DNA of 64,000 bases from Scheffersomyces stipitis CBS 6054 (Eukaryota; Ascomycota; Pichiomycetes; Serinales; Debaryomycetaceae): contig NC_009042.1 in the NCBI RefSeq assembly GCF_000209165.1, positions 2,170,001 through 2,234,000 of the forward strand, read 5' to 3'. The translations under genes were made by a program, and so were the position numbers. Positions within the stretch are counted from its first letter, which is position 1. The number at the start of each line of letters is the position of its first letter. The notes beneath the pieces are model-generated. The model did not search any database. It was not told where the DNA came from and saw only the letters and a program-made list of their open reading frames with translations. Positions 46,347 through 56,900 of the stretch are shown in pieces.

Positions 46347-48842
46347 ATGATGGAGACTCCGATCAGCAAAGATCATATAGAGTGGGTGATTCCCAAACCA
46401 ACCTTGAACGATTTGTCGTCTTCATCGTCGGATATCGACAACGATATAGATCTTATGCTCAATCATCTCCAGCCTTACTTCCCGCCTTCATTGTTGCAGA
46501 ATAACTTCTCTGTGAATCAGATAAAGCTGCGATTGGCTCCAGATAAAGTGTCTGATCCAAGTCAACGTGTTAGGGCAGCGATTCGTAGTTGTCTAAAGGA
46601 CGAAACTAACCAATTGGAATTTGTGCGTTTGTACCAGAACTCTATTTCTGTTCGTTTCAATGAGTTCTTTGCCAATTTCTACAATTCCATGCCCACAGCT
46701 CAGTTGGTGTTTCTAGACTACTTCCATATAATAAAAACCATCACCACATACTACAACAGCAGCTTGATTCACTTGAATCTCTCACCGTTGGCTAGAAACT
46801 TGTGCACACGTAATATCAACTCGCTTTTCTATAGCAACTTGATAATACGACAGAATTCGAAAAATTCCGAACAAAGCCAACATCAAGAAGATACCTATTT
46901 TTTGCAGTCTCTTAGGGAATTTCTTGATGTCTATGTTTTCAAAAATACCCTAGCAAATCCGTTTTCAGACAACTCAGTAAATCTTATAGACATCTTTACC
47001 ACCTTGATATCCATAAACTTGAACAAGGATATCAATCAGCTCTTGATACAGTTATCTATACAGAAGATCAAGCTGTTTATCATAGCCAATTGTTCGGGAA
47101 TATGGGATAAGCCGCTTCTTGAAACAATTACAGAATTTATCCAGAACGAAATATACCCCAACTTCTCCATTATAGCCAGCTATTCGGCAGATTTAAACCT
47201 CACCAATTCTGTAAACAACGTGTATTTGTACGACCTAATAAAATTGGCACAGTTAGAGTTGGTCTCGTTGAGAATTAAAGAAATCTATAGCATCATCTTG
47301 TACTATCCCAACAGTTCAGATGGACTCTACGAATTGTACCAATGTTTGCTGACAAAATTCAATCATCACCACTATAACCAAACCCCAGATCAATCTCATC
47401 ATTCCACTAACTTGATCAACGACATCACCAACCTATCGAATTTCTCGTATTTGGCGAACTATTCATTGAAGTCCCAGGCTTATCAAAGAGCCAAACTTGT
47501 AGATACTTTTGTGGATTTGTGCCACAAGAATTTGCTTCATTCTGGGGCAAACACTGTAGATGTCATAACCACTTATACCAAGACTATCAAATCATTCCTA
47601 ATTATAGATCCAAAGGGTGTCTTGCTTGATAAAGTAGTGCGTCCTATTAGGCGCTATCTAAAGACTAGAGAAGATATAATCATCAAAATCGTACATGGTC
47701 TATTGGATGATGATGAATCTTCCAATGAATTGATAGAATTAGCAAAGGAATTAAGAAGGGCCAAAGCCAAGACTTCGAAAAAGAGAAGCGTTGTGGAAGA
47801 TTCTCTTGATATGAACTGGGTTCCTGATCCAATAGACGCCTTGCCAGATTTCAAGAAAGGCAAGGTCAGTGACATAATCGAGTCGTTGATATCCATCTTT
47901 GATTCCAATGAGATCTTCATAAATGAATTCACAAAACTATTTGGTCAACGCTTGGTCAACTTGCATAATTACGATGTTACGGATATAGAGGAACGCCTCA
48001 ATTTGCTCAAGCTTAGGTTTGGCAAGAATGAGTTTACAACTTTGGATATCATGATTAAGGACATCAAAGAGAGTAAGGTTCTTAACAAGAAATTGACCGC
48101 CAGACTGGGAATACAAGCTCCGAATTTCCATACTTCTATATTGTCTCATTTGTTTTGGCCAACTGTGTTGGAGAATTTATCCGAAAATGATAATTTCAAT
48201 TTACCTCCAGAAATCAATATCAAGTTTGAGGCATACAATAGTGACTACACTAGTTATATGAAAGGGCGGTCATTGAAATTTTTGCCCAGTCTTGGATCAG
48301 TAAAAATTGAACTTTCGTTCAACAACAAGATTACGCAAAACTTTGAAGTTACTCCTGATAGAGCTGCTATTATTTCTCTTTTTGATGACAATTCGAGTGA
48401 GCTTTCTGTAGATTTCATTTCAAAGAAATTAAATATGTCTCCATATATGGTTTCCAAAGGTTTGTCTTTTTGGGTGAAGGAAGGAGTTTTGCTTGAGCTA
48501 ACGAAGACTTTGTTTATTGTCAACGAAGACGACGCTGAAGAAGATGTTCTTCATTCTGCGTCTATTCCTTCAGCTGCTACTCTAGCAAATTCTGGGTCTG
48601 ATAAATCTATCAATCTCAAGTTTAAAGAGTTGGAAGTGCTCTGGCCGTACTTGAAGTCGATGCTAGAAAATATCTCATATTTGAAGTTTGAGAGAGTGAA
48701 GACTTTGTTGAAGTTGACTGTCCCAAAAGACAAGTTCGATTTTGGAACTATTGATGACAGTAAATTGGAAGACTATTTGGACTGGCTAGTTGATGAAGAG
48801 AAGTTGGAAATTACCCAGCAATCTTACAAGCTAAAGGAATAG
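46347..48842 (+). CDS. APC2: Anaphase-promoting complex cullin subunit Apc2
   Basis: Apc2 is the cullin-like scaffold that holds the RING subunit Apc11 in the APC/C ubiquitin ligase. The 831-residue protein (S. cerevisiae 853) has a helical N-terminal half, then the cullin homology region: VVRPIRRYLKTREDIIIKIVHGLLDDDES (about 432-460), EFTKLFGQRLVNLHNYDVTDIEERLNLLKLRFG (about 533-565), ILSHLFWPTVLEN, and a winged-helix C-terminus (ELEVLWPYLKSMLENISYLKFERVKTLLKLTV...LDWLVDEEKLEI). The start is ATGATG; the first ATG at 46347 is used, the second lies one codon later. Convergent with TAF12, 66 bases apart. Confidence 0.92.
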   Translation: MMETPISKDHIEWVIPKPTLNDLSSSSSDIDNDIDLMLNHLQPYFPPSLLQNNFSVNQIKLRLAPDKVSDPSQRVRAAIRSCLKDETNQLEFVRLYQNSISVRFNEFFANFYNSMPTAQLVFLDYFHIIKTITTYYNSSLIHLNLSPLARNLCTRNINSLFYSNLIIRQNSKNSEQSQHQEDTYFLQSLREFLDVYVFKNTLANPFSDNSVNLIDIFTTLISINLNKDINQLLIQLSIQKIKLFIIANCSGIWDKPLLETITEFIQNEIYPNFSIIASYSADLNLTNSVNNVYLYDLIKLAQLELVSLRIKEIYSIILYYPNSSDGLYELYQCLLTKFNHHHYNQTPDQSHHSTNLINDITNLSNFSYLANYSLKSQAYQRAKLVDTFVDLCHKNLLHSGANTVDVITTYTKTIKSFLIIDPKGVLLDKVVRPIRRYLKTREDIIIKIVHGLLDDDESSNELIELAKELRRAKAKTSKKRSVVEDSLDMNWVPDPIDALPDFKKGKVSDIIESLISIFDSNEIFINEFTKLFGQRLVNLHNYDVTDIEERLNLLKLRFGKNEFTTLDIMIKDIKESKVLNKKLTARLGIQAPNFHTSILSHLFWPTVLENLSENDNFNLPPEINIKFEAYNSDYTSYMKGRSLKFLPSLGSVKIELSFNNKITQNFEVTPDRAAIISLFDDNSSELSVDFISKKLNMSPYMVSKGLSFWVKEGVLLELTKTLFIVNEDDAEEDVLHSASIPSAATLANSGSDKSINLKFKELEVLWPYLKSMLENISYLKFERVKTLLKLTVPKDKFDFGTIDDSKLEDYLDWLVDEEKLEITQQSYKLKE

Positions 48843-48908
48843 CATTAATTGAGTATCTATATGTTATACAAAGATGTTCATAATATACAAAATCTTGGTT
48901 CGTTACAT

Positions 48909-50615
48909 TTACTTCTTGGAAGAAAAGTCTACCTTTGAAGTTTCGTTGCCATTGGACTGTGCAGACTCGATTTCCGACACCTTGGCTGCATAATCAGCAC
49001 TTGGAGTCCATTTTCTTACAGACTTCGTTTCATCAAGCGAAAAGTCAGGAACTTTTATGCCCCAGTTTCTCTCCAAGTGAAGTTGAAAGTCTCTGATGTC
49101 TACTTTGTCTACTTTACGATGTTTGGCTATCTGACAGGCAAATCCTGTGACAGACGAGATGAACTCATCGGCCAAGTCAAGCAAGATTTCCTCTACATCG
49201 TTGTCCATAGTTGTTTTGGCATCACCTTCATCCATTCCAATGTTGTTGACTAGATCTACGAGTTTCCTCTTTGTCAATACTCTGCCACCATTGTCGGAGA
49301 AATTGGAAGAAGTGTTGCTGTGAATGCTGCTTAAGGTGGAGTACGAGTTGAAATCTGTAGCCGAGTGCATTCCCAAGCCAGGACGAATACCGTTACCTAT
49401 ACCTGGTCTGGAAACAAAAGAACTAGTTGTTCTCAAGTTTGCAGCACTTGTAGATGTGGGAATAGCTGCTCTTCCTAAAGCTGAATAGGAAGAAGTAGCC
49501 GTGAATGGCTGAGGTCTTTGAGTTGAAGAGTCTATAGGATTCGTCAACGAACCTAAGGGCCCTGTTCTAGCAGCCACAAAAGACGAGGATTGAACTCCAG
49601 ATTGAGCACCAGGCTGGTCTGAAGAAGCAGGTGCTACAAACTTGGAATCATTGGAGAGTTTGCTGTTTGATATTTCTGGTTTCAGATCTGTTTTCAGCGT
49701 TAAAGGTTGAACAACTGGAGTGTTTTCACCAGTAGAAGGTCTCGTGCTATTGACAGGTGACGGTGACGGTTGGCTTGACATTGCTTGTGAAAGTGGCCCG
49801 CCGTTAGCACTGAGCTTTCCTTGTTGTATAAGTTGGTTTTTCATATATACGGCGATTTTCTGGTACTGAGAAACTTTTGGTTTCAATTTTGCCAATTCGG
49901 TATTGGTGCTTTCAATTCTAGTTGGGTCTGTTTCGGCTGTTTTCGAATCTTCTAGAACTTGAATCTTTTTAAGTAAATCTTGCAAACTCGATCTGACCTG
50001 GTTGAAAAGATCAATAGTGACAGCTTTGGTATTGATTTCACTCGGAGTTTGTGGTCTGGATACTTGTGGTAATTGGCTAGAAGTGTCCGCAAGCAGCGCC
50101 ACAGACGGAACTGGAACTGGAGATTGGATTGCTGAAGCAGGTGATTGTACTGCACTTATGGATTTTGAAGCCGATGAAGCATTTGAATCATTTGAAGTAG
50201 TTGGATTTGAAGGATTATTTGTCAAACTAGAGTTTAAATTAGTGCTTGAGTTTGAATTAGAATTACCATTCGAGTTTGTGTTGGAATCAGCATTCGCTGA
50301 AGAATTTGCTGCATCCTGTTTGGCTTTCTTCTGCGCTCTGTATGAGATTAAGATGCGCTTTATCGATTCTGCCTTTTGGTAATGCTGTTTTGCTTTTTCC
50401 ACATCAGATCCCGCGGCCTTAGCCAATTCTATTTCGTTGGTGAACCGCTGTGCTAGTTGTGCTGCTTGATTAGGCTCAATGTTGGGAATCAGCGGCGTGG
50501 ACGTCCCTGTCGAAGCATTGGAAATGGATACACTAGCTGTAGCCGAAGCAGAACCTGACAATCCACCCGTATCCGGGCTCGGCTGTGCGGAATCGGGAGC
50601 ATTTGTAGACTCCAT
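48909..50615 (-). CDS. TAF12: TFIID/SAGA subunit TAF12
   Basis: H2B-like histone-fold TAF that pairs with TAF4 in TFIID or Ada1 in SAGA. The 568-residue protein is mostly low-complexity (Ser/Asn/Thr/Pro/Gln); the histone fold lies near the C-terminus (about 444-520): VLTKRKLVDLVNNIG, DVEEILLDLADEFISSV, ACQIAKHRKVDKVDIRDFQLHLERNWGIKVP. This ending is diagnostic for TAF12. A charged helical segment sits at about 45-100. C. albicans carries two TAF12 paralogues, so a second copy may exist elsewhere in this genome. ATG at 50615 is clean. Confidence 0.94.
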   Translation of the reverse strand: MESTNAPDSAQPSPDTGGLSGSASATASVSISNASTGTSTPLIPNIEPNQAAQLAQRFTNEIELAKAAGSDVEKAKQHYQKAESIKRILISYRAQKKAKQDAANSSANADSNTNSNGNSNSNSSTNLNSSLTNNPSNPTTSNDSNASSASKSISAVQSPASAIQSPVPVPSVALLADTSSQLPQVSRPQTPSEINTKAVTIDLFNQVRSSLQDLLKKIQVLEDSKTAETDPTRIESTNTELAKLKPKVSQYQKIAVYMKNQLIQQGKLSANGGPLSQAMSSQPSPSPVNSTRPSTGENTPVVQPLTLKTDLKPEISNSKLSNDSKFVAPASSDQPGAQSGVQSSSFVAARTGPLGSLTNPIDSSTQRPQPFTATSSYSALGRAAIPTSTSAANLRTTSSFVSRPGIGNGIRPGLGMHSATDFNSYSTLSSIHSNTSSNFSDNGGRVLTKRKLVDLVNNIGMDEGDAKTTMDNDVEEILLDLADEFISSVTGFACQIAKHRKVDKVDIRDFQLHLERNWGIKVPDFSLDETKSVRKWTPSADYAAKVSEIESAQSNGNETSKVDFSSKK

Positions 50616-51180
50616 TGTGAGGAGTGTGGATGAAATAAATGGATATATGGAAGTATATGGAAGAAAAAATGAATTGGATATAGTAGATTGTTTTTGAATT
50701 TGAGTTGGAACTTTGGAAACTTTTGTTATTCAATCATGTGGCTTGTATCATGTGACTAATTGTGATAAAGAAGTTGTGCAGAATTATCATGGAAGACTAT
50801 ACCTAACATGATATACTGGTGTGGTATATATACCGTATCCCTTAAACAACTTCCTGTCTCGTAGGCGATTTGTTAACTTCTCTTATTATTCTTGACTGTT
50901 AAGATTCTCATAGAAGTAAAACTCGTTACAAACTTAGAACTAAAATTCTGGACTGTATATGTCTTGTTGGCTCTGGCTGCGAAAACAGGCTACTCAAGAT
51001 ATGTCCATATATTTTTCACATTTCCATTTATATTGTCGAATGTATCCTTTTAGAATTTACTAGATTTCAAATTTGTTGAAAAGACATCTGAATAGGTTTA
51101 CGCTTAATACTGTTTTTATATTACAGCATTTATTTGCTGTTCTAATATACATTCAATCTATTAAATATAGTACATCTATG
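50616..51180. other. Intergenic, TAF12 promoter
   Basis: 565 AT-rich bases between two minus-strand genes. No motif, RNA gene or repeat recognised. Confidence 0.45.
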
Positions 51181-53496
51181 CTAAAATAATGCAAAACATC
51201 TTTCGATGCTGGTGGCATTGTTGCCCCACCAGTTGGGCATGTTGTAACTTGTTCCCACGGAAAAGATCAAGAATATGAGCAAGATTGCCAAATTATAACC
51301 AGTGTCAAAAGCAGCTGCCAAAAGATAGTTATACTTCTTCCACAAGGCGTGCTTATACCTGACTCCCCAGTACATTGAAATAGTGCCTCCTATAAATCTG
51401 GAGAAGTATCCTGTGGAAATATTTCCATAAAATCTACTCATGCTAGAAAAGAACACAGTGGTGTTCCAGAGGTTCCAGTTCAGGTTGGGGTACCTTTGAT
51501 GCAACTTGAAGAAGATGAATGGAGCCACTAATCCCAAAACAAAACCATAGGGTAAAAGAGGGTAATTTTCAAATAATCTGGAAGGGCCCAAAACCACATA
51601 CTGAATAGCATTGGTATGATTCGAGGTTATTGTTTGGCCAGTCCATTGATGCAAAGGATCAATCTTAGAGCCATTGAGAAATTCTCTCTTGGTACTCAAC
51701 ACCCATCTAACAGCCAAATAGTTGATGGGAACCCCAATCATTTCACCATACAATTGAGAGAAAAACACGGCCCGAGGTGGTAAGTGGTTGTAGAATCCCA
51801 ATCTCATACATTCAAGATGGTATTGGGCTCTATACCAGGCATTGCCAGCAATTGAGCCGAAAACTAAGGCTCCAGCAGGATGCTTCAGTTCCAAGTTCTG
51901 AACCATGTATCCGTATACAAGCTCGTTGAATGTACCTATAGCCAACTGGAAGTTGGACAAGGCATAAAGCCAGGCCAATGGGGTAACGATGATAGAACCC
52001 ATGACTAAGGCTACGATGGCAGCCCACCATGGCATGAACATGTATCCATTGAGGAAGATAGACATCAAGACGGTGAAGGAAATAAGGAATAGCACCAAAT
52101 ACCAGTAGATTGGAACTTCTTCATATCTAGCTCGCAATTTATTTAATCTATCTGTGTACTGAACTTTGGTATCTTTATCTCTGGTGATTAAATGCTTGAA
52201 AGACGATTTGAATTTGTCGTATCCAAAGAGTACAACCCATGTTGTACCACTAACGTAAGCAGCGTAGTCAAAGAACATATTCCATGCTCTTTGGGCTCCT
52301 AAATGGATGGGACCAAATTGTTCATAGGCAGTTAAGTTCAACTTCAAATCTTGGGTCAAAAGCTCATTTGTGGGGTAAGGTAAGCCATTCCCTTGGAAAA
52401 GGCTGTTCGACATTAAACCTCCTTTGAAAGATCCAATTCCACCCCATTTAACCAAAGGAATAAGAATCCAGGCTCCAATGACAAAGGCTATGAACTGAAT
52501 GACCTGTATCCAGTAAGGATACAACATAATCGACGAGGTAATATTGGCCCAATCCAAAGAAAAGTTGAGTACTCCCATTCCACCCAAACCAGAGCCTATG
52601 AAGTTCACCGTTTCATTATATGGAGCTATCCAACATAAAATAGCCAACGAAGACGTCATTGGGAAAAGAAATTCTGGAAAGAACTGCCATGCCGTCACCC
52701 CTAAAAGTACTGTGAAGAATACTCTCATCTGCTTAGAACCACCTCTACTTGACTTGTCAGATTTTGCCTGAGACTGCAACAACGTCGTCTGCATAAGTGC
52801 CTGGGGCCAAGAGAACTGAGGATCGTAGAGCAAAAAGTTCTTAGCAATTGCAGCGTACGAATAGCCTACAAAGACAATCGCCCACATAAACCCGACAGCC
52901 ACAATGGCAGGAACTTTTTCTCCAAAGTATAAATCAGCTAAAGAGATAGCATTTGTGGCTAAATTACCGGTGGCTCCACTATTAGCCGTGATGGTTACCA
53001 TGACTGTTTCCTTGATAGACCATGGTCCAGGGTTTAGGTCAATTTTGAATCCGAAGAACTTGATTTGTTTCCTTGGAAGTGTTCTTGCAAGATACTTCCC
53101 GGCCCAATGGGACACTATTTGTACAAAAAATATGGAGTATGCTGCTGAAGTCGTTCTGTATGAATTCATAGTGTCTATAAAGGCTCCAGGGATTATGAAA
53201 ACTGTCGACAAAAGAAAGTATCTGAAAGTCAAAACTGGAATGGAAGGATCATCCACTAAGGGAACCGCTTCCCTAATTATCTTAGGCAATTCTAAGACGT
53301 CCGGATCAAGATCCTCGTTATCCTCGGAGTCGTCTGAAGAACTCGGAGAACTGACCACCTCAACCGAACCATAGGATTTGTACGATTTTATGGTTTCAGC
53401 ATTACTTCTTCGAGGAAGTAGCGGTTCCGAGACCTCGACCTCCACATCCAGGACATTCTTCTCGATTGGAGACTTTAACGGCTCAAGATCAGCCAT
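51181..53496 (-). CDS. Oligopeptide transporter, OPT family
   Basis: Proton-coupled plasma-membrane importer of small peptides, glutathione or metal-ligand complexes. The 771-residue protein has an acidic cytosolic N-terminus (DDSEDNEDLDPDVLELP) and about 14-16 membrane segments. OPT signatures: DPSIPVLTFRYFLL, NPGPWSIKETVMVTITANSGATGN (about 158-181), FSWPQALMQTTLLQ, the late QNLELKHPAGALVFGSIAGNAWYRAQYHLECMRLGFYNHLPPR region and NWNLWNTTVFF with NYPLLPYGFVLGL nearby. Substrate cannot be told from sequence; CTG-clade yeasts have many OPT paralogues. The ATG at 53496 is clean. A 20-base palindrome lies about 260 bases upstream. Confidence 0.9.
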   Translation of the reverse strand: MADLEPLKSPIEKNVLDVEVEVSEPLLPRRSNAETIKSYKSYGSVEVVSSPSSSDDSEDNEDLDPDVLELPKIIREAVPLVDDPSIPVLTFRYFLLSTVFIIPGAFIDTMNSYRTTSAAYSIFFVQIVSHWAGKYLARTLPRKQIKFFGFKIDLNPGPWSIKETVMVTITANSGATGNLATNAISLADLYFGEKVPAIVAVGFMWAIVFVGYSYAAIAKNFLLYDPQFSWPQALMQTTLLQSQAKSDKSSRGGSKQMRVFFTVLLGVTAWQFFPEFLFPMTSSLAILCWIAPYNETVNFIGSGLGGMGVLNFSLDWANITSSIMLYPYWIQVIQFIAFVIGAWILIPLVKWGGIGSFKGGLMSNSLFQGNGLPYPTNELLTQDLKLNLTAYEQFGPIHLGAQRAWNMFFDYAAYVSGTTWVVLFGYDKFKSSFKHLITRDKDTKVQYTDRLNKLRARYEEVPIYWYLVLFLISFTVLMSIFLNGYMFMPWWAAIVALVMGSIIVTPLAWLYALSNFQLAIGTFNELVYGYMVQNLELKHPAGALVFGSIAGNAWYRAQYHLECMRLGFYNHLPPRAVFFSQLYGEMIGVPINYLAVRWVLSTKREFLNGSKIDPLHQWTGQTITSNHTNAIQYVVLGPSRLFENYPLLPYGFVLGLVAPFIFFKLHQRYPNLNWNLWNTTVFFSSMSRFYGNISTGYFSRFIGGTISMYWGVRYKHALWKKYNYLLAAAFDTGYNLAILLIFLIFSVGTSYNMPNWWGNNATSIERCFALF

Positions 53497-53943
53497 TGGG
53501 AGTTGGCTATAATTTTGTGTCTGTCTGTATCAGAATGATGAAGATCAGATTGTATTCGTTTGGAAAGTCTAGTAGTATATTAAATGCAAATGCTGTAGAT
53601 TAAATGTATGTACAAAAAATGCTTATTTCACCAATCTAGTGGTTCTGACTCTATAAATATATGAAGAATGATCCAGTTGTATCTATTACTAAGAATCTGG
53701 AGTTTGAAATCAAGATGGAATAACTGTGGCTGGATTTCGCAATTTGTCAGCCATCGAAATGTCGCGCGACATTTCTGACATATCAAGAGATCTTCTGCGC
53801 ACAAAAAAGCAATACTTAAGCTTCTATTTTATACGCACTGTAATTTGCGCTCGTGACATGGTTTCCGTTTTGGGTATTTCCGGTTTGATACTTTTCTGTT
53901 GGAGTTTTTGTATCGTTTTCTCTAATCGATTTTGCAGCCATTT
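53497..53943. other. Intergenic, OPT promoter
   Basis: 447 bases containing the perfect 20-base palindrome at 53756-53775. A 73-codon plus-strand frame here looks random. Confidence 0.5.
53756..53775. repeat. 20-base perfect palindrome GAAATGTCGCGCGACATTTC
   Basis: Perfect dyad with no spacer, 260-279 bases upstream of the OPT ATG. Its half-site AAATGTCGC recurs as an inverted repeat at 61592-61628. Confidence 0.9.
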
Positions 53944-56900
53944 CTAAAGTGCCAACAATTGCTCAACAACTGCAAGAATGTCGTCATTGGCATCTTTTGA
54001 CTGACTGTTCACGTAATGGGGACTGGATAACCTGTCTTCGATCATTCCATCCACTAGTTTTCTGAGTCGTTTGATTAGAACACCATTCTTGTACCACGTT
54101 CGAATTGGCAACCAATTGTCCAACACAATCCCAGTAGGTCCATTCGAAAGTTGGTCGCTCAAATTGTAGCCTATGCTACCTCCAAATAATAAGGCAGCAA
54201 TTGTACTGGTAGGAGTGATGTCACTCAAGAAAAATGCAAAAGTCTGGTGTGATCTTCCGTACACCACAAATGGTGATTTAAGAATTGGATTACCTCCCTT
54301 AGGTGCCTGCGGAGTCAAATCGTACAATTCTCTTGCCTTTACGAAATCGAGATTTCCTTCCTCATCCGTAGCTTGTTCTAATATCTTTTCGCTGAGTGAT
54401 CCGTCAACAGAATTGTCATCAAAAATAACAGAACTGTTGTGAACTCTGGCCCTATTGGCTGGTAATACATCTCCCAAGTTTTTGTTGCTCTCCACAAGAT
54501 CGACATATTCTTCATTACGGACCCAGAACTTGGTCAATGAAGCTTCCGGATCTACTGCCACAGATCCCACTGCCGACTTCACATATTTGGGGTCGGGAAG
54601 CTGGACTCTAGCAATCTGAGGATAGAAAGAAGCCGTGATAATAGCTCTTATGACTCCGAAATTTTCGTTATTTCTATTAAGAAAGTTAAAATCGACATTA
54701 CGATTCCTGTGTGAGTATCCATGTGGAACAAATCCAAGATCCTTAAGTAAAGAAATGTATTGTACCCTTGTAGACGAGATATCATTCAATGTAATAAATG
54801 ACAAGTAGTTCAGAGAAATGAATTTCTTGGTGTTCTCGCCATTTTGTTTCATTTTATCGTATTCTGCATATGCATTAGCTATGGCGACAAAGTCTCCTTG
54901 GTTCTGGGAAAACTCTCTTCTCTTTTGCTTGATCTCCGCTCTTTTGTCTGCAAGATTGAAAAAAGGATTACCAGTAGAGCTGATAGATGCTAATGTCAAG
55001 CATATATCTAAACATCCAAATATACAACCAAGAATGAGCAATTTACCACTCTGGAGATCCGTTGGAAGATATGATAAATACTTACCGAGGTGCGATAATT
55101 CTTCAGTATCAGCATCCAAAGCACCAATTTCTTTTAAGAATTTCTTCGAAGTTTTCAACGACGATTGATCCGGAGCGTCGATACCACTGTTCAAGAATTC
55201 ATCAACACTCCTTATGCCCATGGATTTCACAACTAAGTACAAATTTTCAAGTCTTGTCCGTTTGATTTCAGGAACGGCCTGTTGTCTCATTTTGGTTTCA
55301 ATTTCTTTGGTATAAAGATGGTAGCAGTTACCATTGGTTACACGACCTGATCTACCTCTCCGCTGTCCAATTTCGGCCTTGGAACACCAGTTTTCAATTA
55401 ATCTAGTTGTATTCTTTTCGGGATCATAGAACATCGTCTTCGATCTACCTCCATCAACGACCACCACACAGTCGGGAATAGTAATCGAAGTTTCTGCAAC
55501 GTTTGTAGACACCACAATCTTTCTTGTACCCTTCGCTGGTACCTTAAAGACTCGTTTCTGTTCCATAGAAGACAATGCTGAGTGTAATGGGAGCGTCCAA
55601 GATGGTTTGTCCCTCTTCGAGAAGGCTCTCTCAATAATGGAGACACATTGATTAATCTCCATGATACCTGGTAAGAATATTAAGATGGAGCCATCATTTC
55701 CCTCGGAATCAAGTTTATCATCGATGTGCAAACACAACCTAGCAACTAAGTCGAAATTAATGTTTCCCTTCTCAAAGTAATGAGAATCCGCCCTTGGTTT
55801 CACAATTCCATTTGCAGTTTCCACGGTGTAGTCGATATCATCAATAATTTGATCTAAGTAGTAGTCTTCAATTGGAAATGTTCTACCTTCAATATGAATA
55901 TGATTTAAAGGTGTATTGAAAAAGTTTTTGAAGATCTCGACACTTATGGTTGCAGACATTAGGACAATCTTAAGGTTAGGAAAACGATTCATGGTCTTTT
56001 TTAATATGATGAGTAAAAAATCACTATCCACGGAACGTTCGTGAACTTCATCAATGAAGATGTATTCTAACTCATCAAAAATAGAAGTCTGATGTGAACT
56101 GGAAGATGCAAGGAAAGATTGCAACATTCTCAAAAGAACACCTGTAGTCACAAATGATATTCGGGTATCTTTACTGGTTTTATTTTCACCTCTAATAATG
56201 TACCCTGTTTCTCCGCCAACTTTATCCAAACGTTCTTCCGATATTCTATCAGCAAGACCAAGGGTAGAAATACGTCTTGGTTGAGTACACATAATCTTGC
56301 CGGAAAAATTGCCCCTGGAGTTCATATCATCGAGAATAAATTGCACGATTTGAGTGGATTTACCCGAACCAGTCTCCCCTGTCACCAAGGTAACCTTGTT
56401 GGAGTTAATAACGTCCACCAATTGTTCTTTCTTTTTCCAAGCTGGTAAGGAACTTCTCTGTTTCAAAGACTTCTGCATTTCCTTTGACGTCAACTTAGCC
56501 TTGTAGGCAAGTTTATCTGCTTCTATTTCCTTTGGCAGTTTAACTTTAATTCTCGACTGTTTGTTTTGAGATGTAGTAGTAGAAATGGTCCTTTTCTTGT
56601 TACTTTGGGTTGCTCTATTAATTACTCCTTCCAGAATTAAAGGACCTGGGTTATCAATAATTCGAGAAATGTTCTCCTCGAGCCATTCGATAATGTTGAA
56701 AATCATGCACTCACCGAGAATTTCATTTTCGGTGATGTATTGTACCAAACTAGAGAGAATTGACAACTTGATGTAGTTCGCTAATTTGAAGGAAGGGTTG
56801 TTCACAACGATTTGAATACCAGGGAGCTCACAAGGGTATTGCAAGCTTTTGAGTAGACGAACATTAAGTAAGTCTTCAGCGATCTTATGTGGTCTGAGTT

